Positions 37,898 through 51,200 of a stretch of DNA of 64,000 bases are shown here, piece after piece. The stretch is taken from the NCBI GenBank assembly GCA_933228675.1, contig OW121740.1, positions 163,442,806 to 163,506,805 on the forward strand, given 5' to 3'. The notes beneath the pieces were generated by a model, which searched no databases, was not told the DNA's origin, and worked only from the letters and a program-made list of their open reading frames with translations. The stretch's first letter is position 1; every line of letters starts with the position of its first letter. The translations under genes were made by a program, and so were the position numbers. This stretch comes from Stomorhina lunata. Its lineage: Eukaryota; Arthropoda; Insecta; Diptera; Rhiniidae.

Positions 37898-38210
37898 GGG
37901 GCCAAATTACGGCATTCGATATCGATCGAAATCTTAGATATTTTTAAAATATTTGTATAGCATACTTTAAGGATAATCAAAATTATTTAAAAGATGCACA
38001 GTTCTCTATTTTTTTTGTGGTTATTTGCCAAAAGATGACAAATCGTAAAAGAGTTTTAATTGAAATATTTGTTTTTAAAAACAATTGGATACCAAATTTC
38101 AATAAACTTTTTGCATCGAAGTAACTTTGAACATCCAAATAGTATACTTCACAATATTATCTTAAAAGTCTAAATTTTCAATTGATATCAAATGCGGTAA
38201 TTTGGCCCCA
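37898..38210 (-). mobile_element. Foldback MITE, unit 4 (inverted)
   Basis: Begins GGGGCCAAATTACGGCATT and ends GCGGTAATTTGGCCCC. Its interior is the reverse complement of units 1-3, for example GTAACTTTGAACATCC in place of GGATGTTCAAAGTTAC. Confidence 0.8.
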
Positions 38211-38275
38211 GTTCTTAATGGTTGATCTTTAGTTTGGAGTCGTATATTTTATAACTGTATATTTTTTGTATTTTA

Positions 38276-39592
38276 TACCCAGCAAAACTTTGGTAATGGC
38301 AAGTACTCTGATAACTGGTTACCTTGTAACGACTACAACATACCATCCGAATAAATAATAAGTTATTACAGAAGTACTTATTTGTAATTAAGATGGTAAT
38401 TTAAACTGAATGGCCCCGGTTCAAATCCCACCAAGGGCAACAATTTTTTTTAGTTTTTTTTTTATTAAAAGAGTCTTTTTAAATGATTTTTGAATTTTAA
38501 GAACTTAAATATTATCTTCTGTAAAAAAAATTTGTAAAACTAACTCACGTTAATGAAAAAATACCATCATGAGTCAATTTTGATTATGTAGGGGATGTTG
38601 AATACCAAACACGATTCTAATTGGTCTTAACTTGGTAAGCCCGACTTATCTGGGTCATCCTTCATCTCAACTGTGGACACACACCTCCTCATGGTATCAC
38701 CCGGGGAGCTAGTTTAACACCCATTAATATTGTGAGTTAAAATGTTCCGAGAGTTGTCCCATAAGATCGATAAAAATGGGTTAGGATTACGGACTAGTAA
38801 CCCTCTCTTGAAAAAAAAAATACAATGAAGAGGATAAAATTAGAATTGAAATGTCCCACTACCTAATGTTAGAGGTGGATGTCCGAAACTTCGATAGAAA
38901 GACAAAGTAGAGGAACATTTTTCAAAGCTTGGCCTATATAATTGGAGAATATTCGCACAAGATCGAAATCCATGGAATTCTAAAATATGCTCGGACTTTG
39001 ACCTTAACAGGTTGTAACATTTAAGTAAGTAAGAGTCAATCTTATGTTAAAACTTATACAAAAAAGAAGATTTAAATTGTTTAAGTTTTAAAATAATTTT
39101 AAAAAAGTTTTAAAATAATTACAAAAAATCGTATAAAAATATTTTTCCAAAAATTACAACAAAGCAAAAAAAAGCAGGGAAAAACAAAGTTATTTTCACA
39201 TGATTTTGGATCTAAAAATAAAAATTGTTTATATTAATTATAAGCTGCTGAGTTTTCAACATATGAAGTAGCTCAGTGGAAGAGTCTCTGCCTAGCAGTC
39301 GGTGGGTCTGGGTTCGAGCCCCCATGGGATCATAAAAAAAATTTTGTATTTCGTTTAAAAATATATGTTTTTAATAAAACAACAACAAAAAAGTTGTTGC
39401 TGTTGTTGCTGTTGTTGTTGTTGCTTTCAAATTGCTTACCCAAGTCATTACTTTTCTGCAATTGGTAAGTACTTGCCTCCAATGACATCCCCATGTTAAT
39501 GTAACGACTTAAACAGCGAATGAGTAAGTAGTTCGTGTTCAATAGTTTAACTGTTTAACTCATTATTTGGTAATGAAAAGTTTTACTGGGTA
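38276..39592. mobile_element. 1.3-kb TIR element with tRNA-like boxes
   Basis: Left end TACCCAGCAAAACTTTGGTA and right end, inverted, TACCCAGTAAAACTTTTCAT; both continue into ATTAC and, further in, GTAACGAC. No transposase frame is present. Inside are two + strand Pol III-like B boxes (GGTTCAAATCCC at 38418 and GGTTCGAGCCC at 39311, the latter with an A-box-like TAGCTCAGTGG at 39269), a short CAA/TTG repeat (39379-39425), and an AAGTAAGTAAG tract near 39033 that may be the tail of an older non-LTR insertion. Target duplication is unclear. Confidence 0.55.
39262..39332 (+). ncRNA. tRNA-like pseudogene or SINE head
   Basis: A-box-like TAGCTCAGTGG and B-box-like GGTTCGAGCCC are 31 bases apart, with a plausible D stem (GCTC/GAGT) and T arm (CTGGG-TTCGAGC-CCCA). 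The acceptor stem does not pair and the anticodon arm is poor, so it is not a working tRNA gene. Confidence 0.4.
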
Positions 39593-41289
39593 ACTATATA
39601 TTTTTTTATAGAAATTCTTTAAAAATTTCCATCATTGAAATTATATTTTTCTAAAAATTTTTTTTAAGAGTTTATTGTAAGTTTTATTGTCACATTTTAT
39701 TGAACACTTAAAAAAATAACGTAAAGAAAAAAATATTATTCACAACCCAATGTTTTTGACACAATATAATATTACCAGTCAGTGTTTATGACAGCTTTCG
39801 CAACACACTTACACGCACAACCTCAGACCGCCTTTATCAATCATTTGTAACTGCATGACTATAGGTATGTATCCTTCATGCTGAAGGATAGCAAAGGAGA
39901 AAGAAAAGTACAAAAATATAAATTTGTAATATTGTAATAATATTTTTGAACTGAATACGAATTGTGCTGACAGGCAATAAAATACATGTTTATTTGAAAA
40001 TACTCGTCATAAATTTATTTGTATTTTATTAAGTGAAAAGATTAAGGTGAAAAAAAGGAGGAGTTATTATGTGAAATTTATGTAGATTAACATATGTTAC
40101 GGTAAAAGAATATATTTTTTAGATTTAAAAAGATTTACATTAATAATTAAATTTAAACTTTTTTTATAACAACTAAGAAGTTATTTTTGATTCAAATCAA
40201 ATTTGTGATATTTTTAAATAAATTAAGTTGCATACTTTAAGGGTGACCTAAATAAATACAATACTATTGCTCTCAAGTTTCACTACTTGGGGTAGTAATA
40301 TCATTTAATTTGAACTAAATATGTGATATTTTAATCAAATTGTGTTGCATATTGAATAAATACTATTGCTGCTATGTTTATTATTTACTTTGTTTCGAAA
40401 TCATTATTTGGACCTATTTCTATCATTCGATATGAATCACAATTGTGTTATTTTGAAAAAAAAATGTTGCATACTTTTAGGAGATTGAAATTAAATACTT
40501 TTGCTCTGAAGCAACTAAACATGGAAATATACTTTATCTGTTGTTAAAACTCCTTATATTTGTTTTAAATTATTAGCGAAACTTAAATTATTCTTTACTC
40601 TAAACTATCATTTCCTTTCTGAGGATAACTTTTCAAATGTAAAATTTGAGCATTTAAGTTACATAATATTCAGTCATAAGTATTTTGTCATGTACTATCA
40701 TCAGTAATTTTTTTCCTCTGCTTAATTTCCATTGGCATTTTGAAATATAACAAAGTGTAAAACAGATTTACTAAATCACATAACAATCACTGTTTAGTTC
40801 CGGACTACTTTATGAAAATATAATGTTTTTTTTTCCTTAATCCATAATTCTCTAACGAAGTAGAAGAAAAGGGTAAGTCGAAAATTTAAAGTTAAAATTT
40901 TCATCAATAAAAAAAAATTAAAAATTAAATTAGTGTTCAAATTTATTCCTAAAACTTCAATAATTTACTTTTTATTTGATTTTCTGTCTTATATCAAAAT
41001 TTTGTCTTTTATTTAAAATTTGTACATTCTCTTTTGTAGTGACCCTTTATTAAAAAAAAAATGAAGATTATGGTACTTGGGTATGTGGCGTTAGAGAAAC
41101 TTATATAGTTTGGAATATTTTATATAATAAAAGTTAGTCAGTCATACAATCACTCATTCATTCATTCATTCGTTCGTTCATACATTCATTCAAACGTTAA
41201 ACTTGTCATCGGGTTATTTATACAGAATAAAACAACTATTATAAAAATAGCATCAACAAAAGTCGCAATTAAAGATTGTTAAAGAAAAA
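39593..41289. other. AT-rich island without recognised gene
   Basis: Contains three diverged ~130-bp repeats at about 40180-40520 with GTGATATTTT and TTGCATACTTTAAGG, distantly similar to the interior of the foldback MITEs. An ATTC-type microsatellite (41155-41195) follows. No credible gene. Confidence 0.5.
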
Positions 41290-44200
41290 TAATTTACGAT
41301 TTATAATACAAAAATATTAATTTTTTGATATGCAAAATTTTTAAATTTTTCACTATAAAAATTTTTCGAAATAATAATTTCTATCAAAAAATTTTTATAG
41401 AAAATTTTTCAGTTTTAAATTTCTATAAAAAAATATTCGGTTTACAAATTTTTTTAGAAAATTTTTTAATATAAAAATTTCTAAAGAAAATTTATTGATA
41501 TAAAAATTTATATAGAAAATTTTCCAGAATAAACATTTTTGTAGAAAATTTTTCGCAATGAAAATTTTTTTTAGAAAATTTTTCGGAACAAGAATTTTTT
41601 AGAAAATCTTTCGGCTTTAAAATTTGTATAGAAAACTTTTTCGGTTTAAAAATTTCTATAAAAAATTTTTTGGATAAAGATTTTTATAGAAAATTTTTTT
41701 GTATAAACATTTTTATAGAAGATTTTTCGGTTAAACATTTTTGGATATAAAAGTTTTTCGGTATAAAAATATATCAATATAAACATTTTTCGGTATAAAA
41801 ATTTTTCGATATCAAAATTTTTGTACAAAATTATTTGGAACAAACATTTTTATGGAAAATTTTTCGGTATAGAAAATTTTTTAGCTTTTTATAGAAAATT
41901 TTTTGGTTTACAAATTTGTATAGAAAATTTTTTGGAATAACAATTTCTATAGAAAATTTTTCGGTATTTTTATACCGAAAAATTATTATAGAAAATTTTT
42001 CGTTATAAAAATTTTTATAGAAAATTTTTCGGTATAAAAATTTTTATAAAAAAATTTTTCGATATAAAAATTTCTAAAGAAAATTTTTCGATATAAAAAT
42101 TTCTATAAAAAAATGTTTATACCAAAAAATGTCTATAGAAAATTTTTTGGTATAAATATTTTATACAGAAAAAGCTAATTTTTCGGTATACAAATTGTTA
42201 TAGAAAATTTTTCGGTATAAAAAATTTTATAGAAAATTTTTCGATATAAAAATTTCTAAAGAAAATTTTTCGATATAAAAATTTCTATAAAAAAAATTTT
42301 ATACCAAAAAATTTCTATAGAAAATTTTTGGGTATAAAAATATTTATAGAAAATTTAAAATTTTCGGGTTTAAAAATTTCTATAGAAAATTTTTGGGTTT
42401 AAAATTTCTATAGGAAATTTAAAAATTTCGGGTTTAAAAATTTCTATAGAAAATTTAAAAATTTCTATAGAAAATTTTTCGGTTTAAAAATTATTCTGTT
42501 TAAAATTTTCTACAAAAAATTTTTCTATATAAAAAATGTTTATACAGAAAAACCTAATTTTTCGGTATAAAAATGTCTATAGAAAATTTTTCGGTATAAA
42601 AATCTCTATAAATAATTTTTGTTTTAAAAATTTTTATAAAAAAAATTTTTTTTCTAAATAAAAAAAGAAAAAGCTAATTTTTCGGTATAAAAATGTCTAT
42701 AGAAAATTTTTCGGTATAAAAATCTCTATAGAAAATTTTTGGTTTAAAAATTTTTATAGAAAATTTTTCGGTTTAAAAATGTTTTTAGAGGAATTTTTTG
42801 TATAAAAATCATTGTAGAAAATTTTTAGATATAAAAATTGTTATAGAAAATTTTTTGTTAAAAAAATTTTTATATAAGATTTTTTACGGAAAATTTTTCG
42901 ATATAAAATTTTCTATAAAAAATTTTTCGATATAAAAATTTCTATAGAAAATTGACGATATAAAAATTTCTATAGAATTTTTTTTGATAAAAAAATTTCT
43001 ATATAAAATTTTTCGATATAAAAATTTCTATATATTAAGTTTTTTGATATAAAAATTTCAATAGAAAATTTTTCTGTTTAAAATTTTTAAATTTCTATCA
43101 AAAAAATTTACTGATTAAAAATTTCTATAGAAAAATGTTCGGTATAAAAATTTCTATTGAAAATTTTTTTGTATAAAACTTTCTATAGAAAAATTTTCGG
43201 TATAAAAATTTTCGGTACAAAAATTTCAAGAAAAATTTCTATGGACATTTTTTCGGTTTAAAATTTTTTTAACGAAAACTTTTCATTATGAAAATTTTTT
43301 TGAAAAAATTTTCCGTTTTCCGTTTTTGTTGTAAAAATTTGAAAATTTAAAACAAAATTACGTATAAAAATTTTCTTAAAAAAATTTTTTGTTATAAAAA
43401 TTTAGTTAAAGAAATAACTTTTGTTTTAAAAATTTTCCTAAGGAAAATTTTTTGAGAAAAAATTCTCAAAAATTGCAAAAATTTTTTAAAGGAAATTTTT
43501 CATTATAAAAATTTTCGTAAAAAAAAAATCTAAAGAAAATTAGTTATAAAATTGTATTAAAAAAATTTTTTCGTTTTTATTTAAAATTTTTCTGTAGAAA
43601 ACTTTTCGTCATCGAAAATTTTTCTGTTGAAAATTTCTCGTTGAAAAAAATGTTTCTATAGAAAATTTTTCGTCATAAAAAATTTTTCTATAGAAAACTT
43701 TTTGCTTAAAAAAATATTATATGAAAATTTTTTTCTATGAAAAATATTTCGTTTTAAAATTTTTCTATAAAAAATGAGAATTTTTTTAAATTTTTCGTTA
43801 TCAAAAATTTTCCTATAAAAAATTTTTCATTATCAAAAGTTTTTCTATAGAAAATTTTTCGTTATCAAAAATTTTTCAAAATTTTTCGTTATCATAATTT
43901 ATTATATAGAAAATTTTTTTTATTAAAACTTTTTCTGTAGAAAATTTTTCGTTTTCAAAAATTTTTGAAAAAAATGTTTCGTTATCAAAAATTTTTTAAT
44001 AAAATTTTTCGTTTTAAAAATTTTTTAAAGAAAATTTTTCGTTATAAAAATGCTCTTTAAAAAATTCTATGAAATTTTTTTTATAAAATTTTTTAAAAAA
44101 ATTTTGATTTAGAAATTTCTGTATAAAATTTTCAATACCAAAATTTTTCATTAAACAAATTTTTTTAAAGAAAATCTTTTGTTATAAAATTTTTTTAAGA

Positions 44201-44590
44201 ACATTTTTTCTTATAAAAATTTTCAATATAAAATTTTTTTTTGCTATAAAAATTTTCTTATAGACAATTTTTCTTTTAGAAAGTTTTTCGATATAAAAAT
44301 ATTCTTAAAGAAAATTTTTCTTTATACAAATTTTTCGTTATAAAAATTTTCTTAAAGAAAATCATTTGTTATAAATTTTTTTTTAAGAAAATTTTTTTTC
44401 TTATAAAAACTTTTTTCTTATAAAAACTTTCAGTTTAAAATTTTTCTTGTTATAAAAATTTTCTTATAGGTAATTTTTTTAGAAAATTTTTCGATATTAA
44501 AATTTTCTTAAAGAAAATTTTTCTTTATAAAAATTTTTAATAGAAAATTTTCTCTTTATAAAAATTTTTTGATAAAAAATATTTCTTTAT
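41290..44590. repeat. AT-rich satellite array H (~29-30 bp, diverged)
   Basis: Units of TTCTATAGAAAATTTTTCGG plus TATAAAAA in the left two thirds; from about 43300 the units are strongly diverged with TTCGTTATAAAAATTTTC-type sequence. A small duplication is seen at about 42545-42730 (CTAATTTTTCGGTATAAA twice). Non-coding. Confidence 0.9.
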
Positions 44591-46204
44591 AATTCTCTAA
44601 AATCTTTTTCATATACCACATTTAAAGCCTAAACTCCAAAACCAACAGCAACAATAACAAAACTCAAAATACCATCAAGTGGTACAAATACTTGCATAAG
44701 TGCTGACTATCACACATACTTGTACCTTTTTAGCTGTGTCCTCTCGAAACACATTCATATTCATATAACGGAAACGGAAATAAAATAACTGCCGGGCTAA
44801 ATAGTTACGTGACTAGAAAATAACACAGATTTATTATTTTTTTTATACATATTTTTTATAAAATTTTCTTTTTTTTTTACAAGACTCTTTCTTTCTAAAC
44901 GAATGTGCAACCTATATTTTTGGTGTTTTTATTTTTTTTTTTTTTTTTGTTCCTCATTCTGAATGAGTGTATTTGTATGCTAATGTTTGAGTTAGTAATT
45001 TTATTTGTTTGTTTGTATTAGTTTTATTTTTATAACACTTCAGAGATTACACTGTAGTAGTAGTGGTTATTAGACTTAGACTTTTTCTGAAATTTGAAAT
45101 GAAACTAATTGAAAGTTTGAAATATTAAATAACTAGAAAAAGTTAAGTAAAATATTTGAGATAATTTTAAATGTTCAACACTAAAAGGTTTTTGTAGCGA
45201 TTGATTGAAAACAAATTAAAATTGACATTGAACTTTTTTATTTTTACAAACTTTTCCGACTGCCTTCGCTTAGTTATGTAAATACAAACAACTCTTTAAC
45301 ACTTTGACATAACACTTTCCCATTTACTTTATGTGCATCTGGACTCGTTTTCAATGTTTTATTTCTTTTTGACCACTTACGGGACGGCTACACTTAGACT
45401 CAGACACAAAATCATAGAAAAGAATGAAAGTTCGACAAAAGGAACAAAAACAAAAACTTTGGCAGACAAATAAATGAGGCAAGAACAACAAAAATAACAC
45501 TTTAACTCAAAACCCATATAACTTAACAAATATCCCCTCATTGTCCTCCATGACTGACTAAATGATCATCAGGATATAACAATGATGATTTAAGGATGTA
45601 GATTGGTTCTGACTTTTGGTTCAGAGTCTTAATAGATGCATAAAGTGAGTGCATGTGTTTGTTCGGATTCGGATACACAGGCGTATCTCTCGTCTACTTA
45701 TTATTTATTGCCAACTAACCAGCCGCTTTAGAAGAAGAAGAAGCTTAGTTTAGATAAGAGGTGTACAACGGCTCACACATTCACATCTACTTATATAATA
45801 TTTACTTTGTAATGTGTGCTTAAGTAATTCGTAATCACACAGACAAACTGGATTAAAAGGACAATATTCTGACTAACTTTTCTTATACAGATGCATATAT
45901 ACATTCATATATACATACATACTTACACACATACATATACACATATATTGGTTAGTTAGTAGTTACTTAAAGCAAAAAACAAAGTGCTTAAAGCCAGACG
46001 ATAGAGTCGGTTGGTTTTTAACATATTGATAGTATGAAAGAGTTACATAATGAATTGATAGTGTGAAAAAGCTACCAAATGAATTATTGTTGTTGTAATA
46101 AGAATTTAAAATGGGGATTCTTGGTAGAATTATTTGAATAAAGTACCAGACAATTTTTTACAAAGAGGACAATTTTCAAATTTGCTGCCACATGACAGCA
46201 TCAG
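44591..46204. other. AT-rich island without recognised gene
   Basis: Non-tandem spacer with poly-T tracts and ATACAT tracts near 45900. No supported coding region. Confidence 0.55.
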
Positions 46205-48760
46205 CTTTCTTCCGTTGAAAAATTTCCAATAAAAAGTAAACTTTTGAAAAATTTCCAATAAAAAGTAAACTTTTGAAAAATTTACTATAAAAAGTAAATT
46301 TTTGAAAAATTTCCTATAAAAAAGTAAATTTTTGAAAAATTTCCTATAAAAAAGTAAATTTTTGAAAAATTTCCCATAAAAAAGTAAATTTTTGAAAAAT
46401 TTCCTATAAAAAAGTAAATTTTTGAAAAATTTACTATAAAAAGTAAATTTTTGAAAAATTTACTATAAAAAGTAAATTTTTGAAAAATTTACTATAAAAA
46501 GTAAATTTTTGAAAAATTTACTATAAAAAGTAAATTTTTGAAAAATTCACTATAAAAAAAAAATTTTTGAAAAATTTCCTATAAAAAAGTAAATTTTTGA
46601 AAAATTTACTATAAAAAGTAAATTTTTGAAAAATTTACTATAAAAAGTAAATTTTTGAAAAATTTACTATAAAAAGTAAATTTTTGAAAAATTTCCTATA
46701 AAAAAAGTAAATTTTTGAAAATTTTCCTATAAAAAAAGTAAATTTTTGAAAATTTTCCTATAAAAAAGTAAATTTTTGAAAAATTTCCTATAAAAAAGTA
46801 AATTTTTGAAAACTTTCCTATAAAAAAGTAAATTTTTGAAAACTTTCCTATAAAAAAGTAAATTTTTTAAAATTTCCTATAAAAAAGTAAATTTTTGAAA
46901 AATTTCCTATAAAAAAGTAAATTTTTGAAAAATTTCCTATAAAAAGGTAAATTTTTGAAAAATTTCCTATAAAAAAGTAAATTTTTGAAAAATTTCCTAT
47001 AAAAAAAGTAAATTTTTGAAAAATTTCCTGTAAAAAAGTAAATTTTTGAAAAATTTACTATAAAAAGTAAATTTTTGAAAAATTTACTATAAAAAGTAAA
47101 TTTTTGAAAAATTTCCTATAAAAAGTAAATTTTTGAAAAATTTCCTATAAAAAGTAAATTTTTGAAAAATTTCCTATAAAAAGTAAATTTTTGAAAAATT
47201 TCCTATAAAAAGTAAATTTTTGAAAAATTTCCTATAAAAAGTAAATTTTTAAAAAATTTCCTATAAAAAGTAAATTTTTAAAAAATTTCCTATAAAAAGT
47301 AAATTTTTGAAAAATTTCCTATAAAAAGTAAATTTTTGAAAAATTTCCTATAAAAAGTAAATTTTTAAAATTTCCTATAAAAAGTAAACTTTTGAAAAAT
47401 TTCCTATAAAAAGTAAACTTTTGAAAAATTTCCTATAAAAAGTAAATTTTTGAAAAATTTCCTATAAAAAGTAAATTTTTGAAAAATTTCCTATAAAAAG
47501 TAAATTTTTGAAAAATTTCCTATAAAAAGTAAATTTTTGAAAAATTTCCCATAAAAAAGTAAATTTTTGAAAAATTTCCTATAAAAAAGTAAATTTTTGA
47601 AAAATTTCCTATAAAAAAGTAAATTTTTGAAAAATTTCCCATAAAAAAGTAAATTTTTGAAAAATTTCCTATAAAAAAGTAAATTTTTGAAAAATTTCCT
47701 ATAAAACAGTAAATTTTTGAAAAATTTACTATAAAAAGTAAATTTTTGAAAAATTGACTATAAAAAGTAAATTTTTGAAAAATTGACTATAAAAAGTAAA
47801 TTTTTGAAAAATTGACTATAAAAAGTAAATTTTTGAAAAATTGACTATAAAAAGTAAATTTTTGAAAAATTGACTATAAAAAGTAAATTTTTGAAAAATT
47901 TACTATAAAAAGTAAATTTTTGAAAAATTTACTATAAAAAGTAAATTTTTGAAAAATTTACTATAAAAAGTAAATTTTTGAAAAATTTACTATAAAAAGT
48001 AAATTTTTGAAAAATTTACTATAAAAAGTAAATTTTTGAAAAATTTACTATAAAAAGTAAATTTTTGAAAAATTTACTATAAAAAGTAAATTTTTGAAAA
48101 ATTTACTATAAAAAGTAAATTTTTGAAAAATTTACTATAAAAAGTAAATTTTTGAAAAATTTACTATAAAAAGTAAATTTTTGAAAAATTTACTATAAAA
48201 AGTAAATTTTTGAAAAATTTACTATAAAAAGTAAATTTTTGAAAAATTTACTATAAAAAGTAAATTTTTGAAAAATTTACTATAAAAAGTAAATTTTTGA
48301 AAAATTTACTATAAAAAGTAAATTTTTGAAAAATTTACTATAAAAAGTAAATTTTTAAAAAATTTACTATAAAAAGTAAATTTTTGAAAAATTTACTATA
48401 AAAAGTAAATTTTTGAAAAATTTACTATAAAAAGTAAATTTTTGAAAAATTTACTATAAAAAGTAAATTTTTGAAAAATTTACTATAAAAAGTAAATTTT
48501 TGAAAAATTTACTATAAAAAGTAAATTTTTGAAAAATTTACTATAAAAAGTAAATTTTTGAAAAATTTCCTATAAAAAGTAAATTTTTGAAAAATTTCCT
48601 ATAAAAAGTAAATTTTTGAAAAATTTCCTATAAAAAGTAAATTTTTGAAAAATTTCCTATAAAAAGTAAATTTTTGAAAAATTTACTATAAAAAGTAAAT
48701 TTTTGAAAAATTTACTATAAAAAGTAAATTTTTGAAAAATTTACTATAAAAAGTAAATTT
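46205..48760. repeat. Highly homogeneous satellite array I (28-29 bp)
   Basis: About 90 units of AAATTTTTGAAAAATTT joined to MCTATAAAAAGTA. Both parts are palindromic or hairpin-forming (AAATTTTTGAAAAATTT is a perfect inverted repeat around G). Sub-variants occur in runs: CCTATAAAAAAG (46310-46430), GACTATAAAA (six in a row, about 47750-47890), ACTATAAAA (47890-48550). This is the least diverged array in the window, hence probably the youngest. Confidence 0.97.
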
Positions 48761-49704
48761 TTTGTCTAAGTTATAGGGTGATAAGTGCGTATGAAATCCA
48801 GGTTTTTTACCCGTAACTCAAGATTTTGAAAATTCCACAAACACAGTTCTACTCAACAGTATCTGTCAGAAAAATGGTATGACATCTAAGAAACTTTTAA
48901 TTCATTTTATTTGTCGCAGTGTGTTATCAATACATTATTGAAAATGATTTACTTGTTTTATATAGGAATCCATATTAAATATAATATCCTTCATTTATCC
49001 TTTCACACTTAATAATTCAGTTAGTCATTTATGGATTTAAATAAATCTTAATGTTTACTTATATGCTAAATGTATACTTCTGTGCACTATCCTCTACTCC
49101 ACAATTCCTCAAAAAGAAAAGAAAAAGTTTTTCCCATATTTAAGTTTTGCCCTAAAGTTTTGTTTAAGAAATCTTTAAATAAATATCAAATTTCATTATA
49201 TGTATGAGTACGAGTAATTTGCTTTAGCTAAGTACTTTATATTATTTCATTTTTTCTTTTTTTTATAAGAAAATTACTCAACTTTCTACATAAAAGCCAG
49301 AGAGTGCACAAAAAAAAGGTCCGCAATCACTAAAACGGAAGTGGAAAACCAAATGCCAGATTACTCATACGCTCGTGCAGTTATGAATGTGTGTGTGGTG
49401 AAGAATATTAATAAGGACTTTGTTGTAAATTTTAGGAAAAGAAAAGACATACTAACACGTTTTTTAAAGTGTGTGTGTGCATGTGTGTAATGTTATTAAA
49501 ATGTGGTATTATGTTGTTGCTACTGCTCTTATAAACACTTCAAATTAATTTTGTAAATTTTCTATAAAAATAGTATTTATGACAAGAATTTAAGTTGGCG
49601 AAAATGGAAAAAATATTAAATTTTCATTGTTGTAGGAAATGTTAATCATGATTATCGGCTTATTCTGAAACATAATTAAATTTAATGAAAATAATTTTAA
49701 ATTG
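48761..49704. other. Spacer between arrays I and J
   Basis: No gene seen. Contains copies of the GCGTATGA motif on the + strand at 48787 and TTACTCATACGC (the inverse) at 49361. Confidence 0.55.
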
Positions 49705-51200
49705 ACATTAAGAAAAAATTTCATAATGAAAATTTTTCTATAGAAAAACGTTCATATTAAAATTTTTCTTAAGAAAAAAATTCATAATGAAAATTTTTCT
49801 ATAGAAAAAATTTCATAATGAAAATTTTTCTATAGAAAAAATTTCAAAATGAAAATTTTCATTATGAAATTTTTTCTATAGAAAAATTTTCATTATGAAA
49901 TTTTTTCTATAGAAAAATTTTCATTATGAAAATTTTTCTATAGAAAAATTTTCATTATGAAATTTTTTCTATAGAAAAATTTTCATTATGAAATTTTTTC
50001 TATAGAAAAATTTTCATTACGAAATTTTTTTCTATAGAAAAATTTTCATTATGAAATTTTTTCTATAGAAAAATTTTCATTATGAAATTTTTTCTATAGA
50101 AAAATTTTCATTATGAAATTTTTTCTATAGAAAATTTTTCATTATGAAATTTTTTCTATAGAAAAATTTTCATTATGAAATTTTTTCTATAGAAAAATTT
50201 TCATTATGAAATTTTTTCTATAGAAAAATTTTCATTATGAAATTTTTTCTATAGAAAAATTTTCATTATGAAATTTTTTCTATAGAAAAATTTTCATTAT
50301 GAAAATTTTTCTATAGAAAAATTTTCATTATGAAATTTTTTCTATAGAAAAATTTTCATTATGAAATTTTTTCTATAGAAAAATTTTCATTATGAAATTT
50401 TTTCTATAGAAAAATTTTCATTATGAAATTTTTTCTATAGAAAAATTTTCATTATGAAATTTTTTCTATAGAAAAATTTTCATTTTGAAATTTTTTCTAT
50501 AGAAAAATTTTCCTTATGAAATTTTTTCTATAGAAAAATTTTCCTTATGAAATTTTTTCTATAGAAAATTTTCCATATGAAATTTTTTCTATAGAAAAAT
50601 TTTCATTATGAAATTTTTTCTATACAAAAATTTTTCTTATGAAATTTATTCTATACAAAAATTTTTCTTATGAAATTTATTCTATACAAAAATTTTTCTT
50701 ATGAAATTTATTCTATAGAAAAATTTTCGATATGAAATTTTTTCTAGAGAAAAGATTTCCTTTTGAATTTTTTTCTAGAGAAAAGATTTATTTTTGAAAT
50801 TTTTTTTACATAAAAATTTACCTTATGAAATTTTTTCTAAATAAAAATTTTCAAATTAAAAATTTTCAACATAAAATTTTTTCATAGAAAAATTTTCATT
50901 ATGAAATTTTTTTTATAGAAAAATTTTCATTATGAAAGTTTTTCTATAGAAAAATTTTCGTTATGAAATTTTTTCATAGAAAAATTTTCGTTATGAAATT
51001 TTTTTTATAGAAAAATTTTCATTATGAAAGTTTTTCTATAGAAAAATTTTCGTTATGAAATATTTTCTATGGAAAAGTTTTCATTATGAAATATTTTCTA
51101 TAAAAAAAAATCTTTATTGTGAAATTTTTCTATAGAAAAAGTTTTATTGTTTTATTTTATGATGAAATTTTTCTATAGAAAAAATGTTCAAAAATTTTAC
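49705..51200. repeat. AT-rich satellite array J (30 bp)
   Basis: Units of TTTTTCTATAGAAAAA plus TTTTCATTATGAAA. The two edges read the opposite way from each other in linker type (TTTCATAATGAAAATTTTTC at the far left, TTTTCATTATGAAATTTTTT after 49850), so the array flips near 49850. It ends about 400 bp upstream of the calnexin 5' region. Confidence 0.95.

Noticed and set aside
39262..39332. Functional tRNA gene
   Set aside because: Acceptor stem does not pair and the anticodon arm is poor; only the D and T arms look right.
39330..39542. 70-residue - strand frame with poly-Asn
   Set aside because: Generated by a CAA/TTG microsatellite inside a repeat element.
46205..48760. CRISPR-like regular repeat array
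   Set aside because: Units are directly contiguous without unique spacers, and the setting is a eukaryotic genome.
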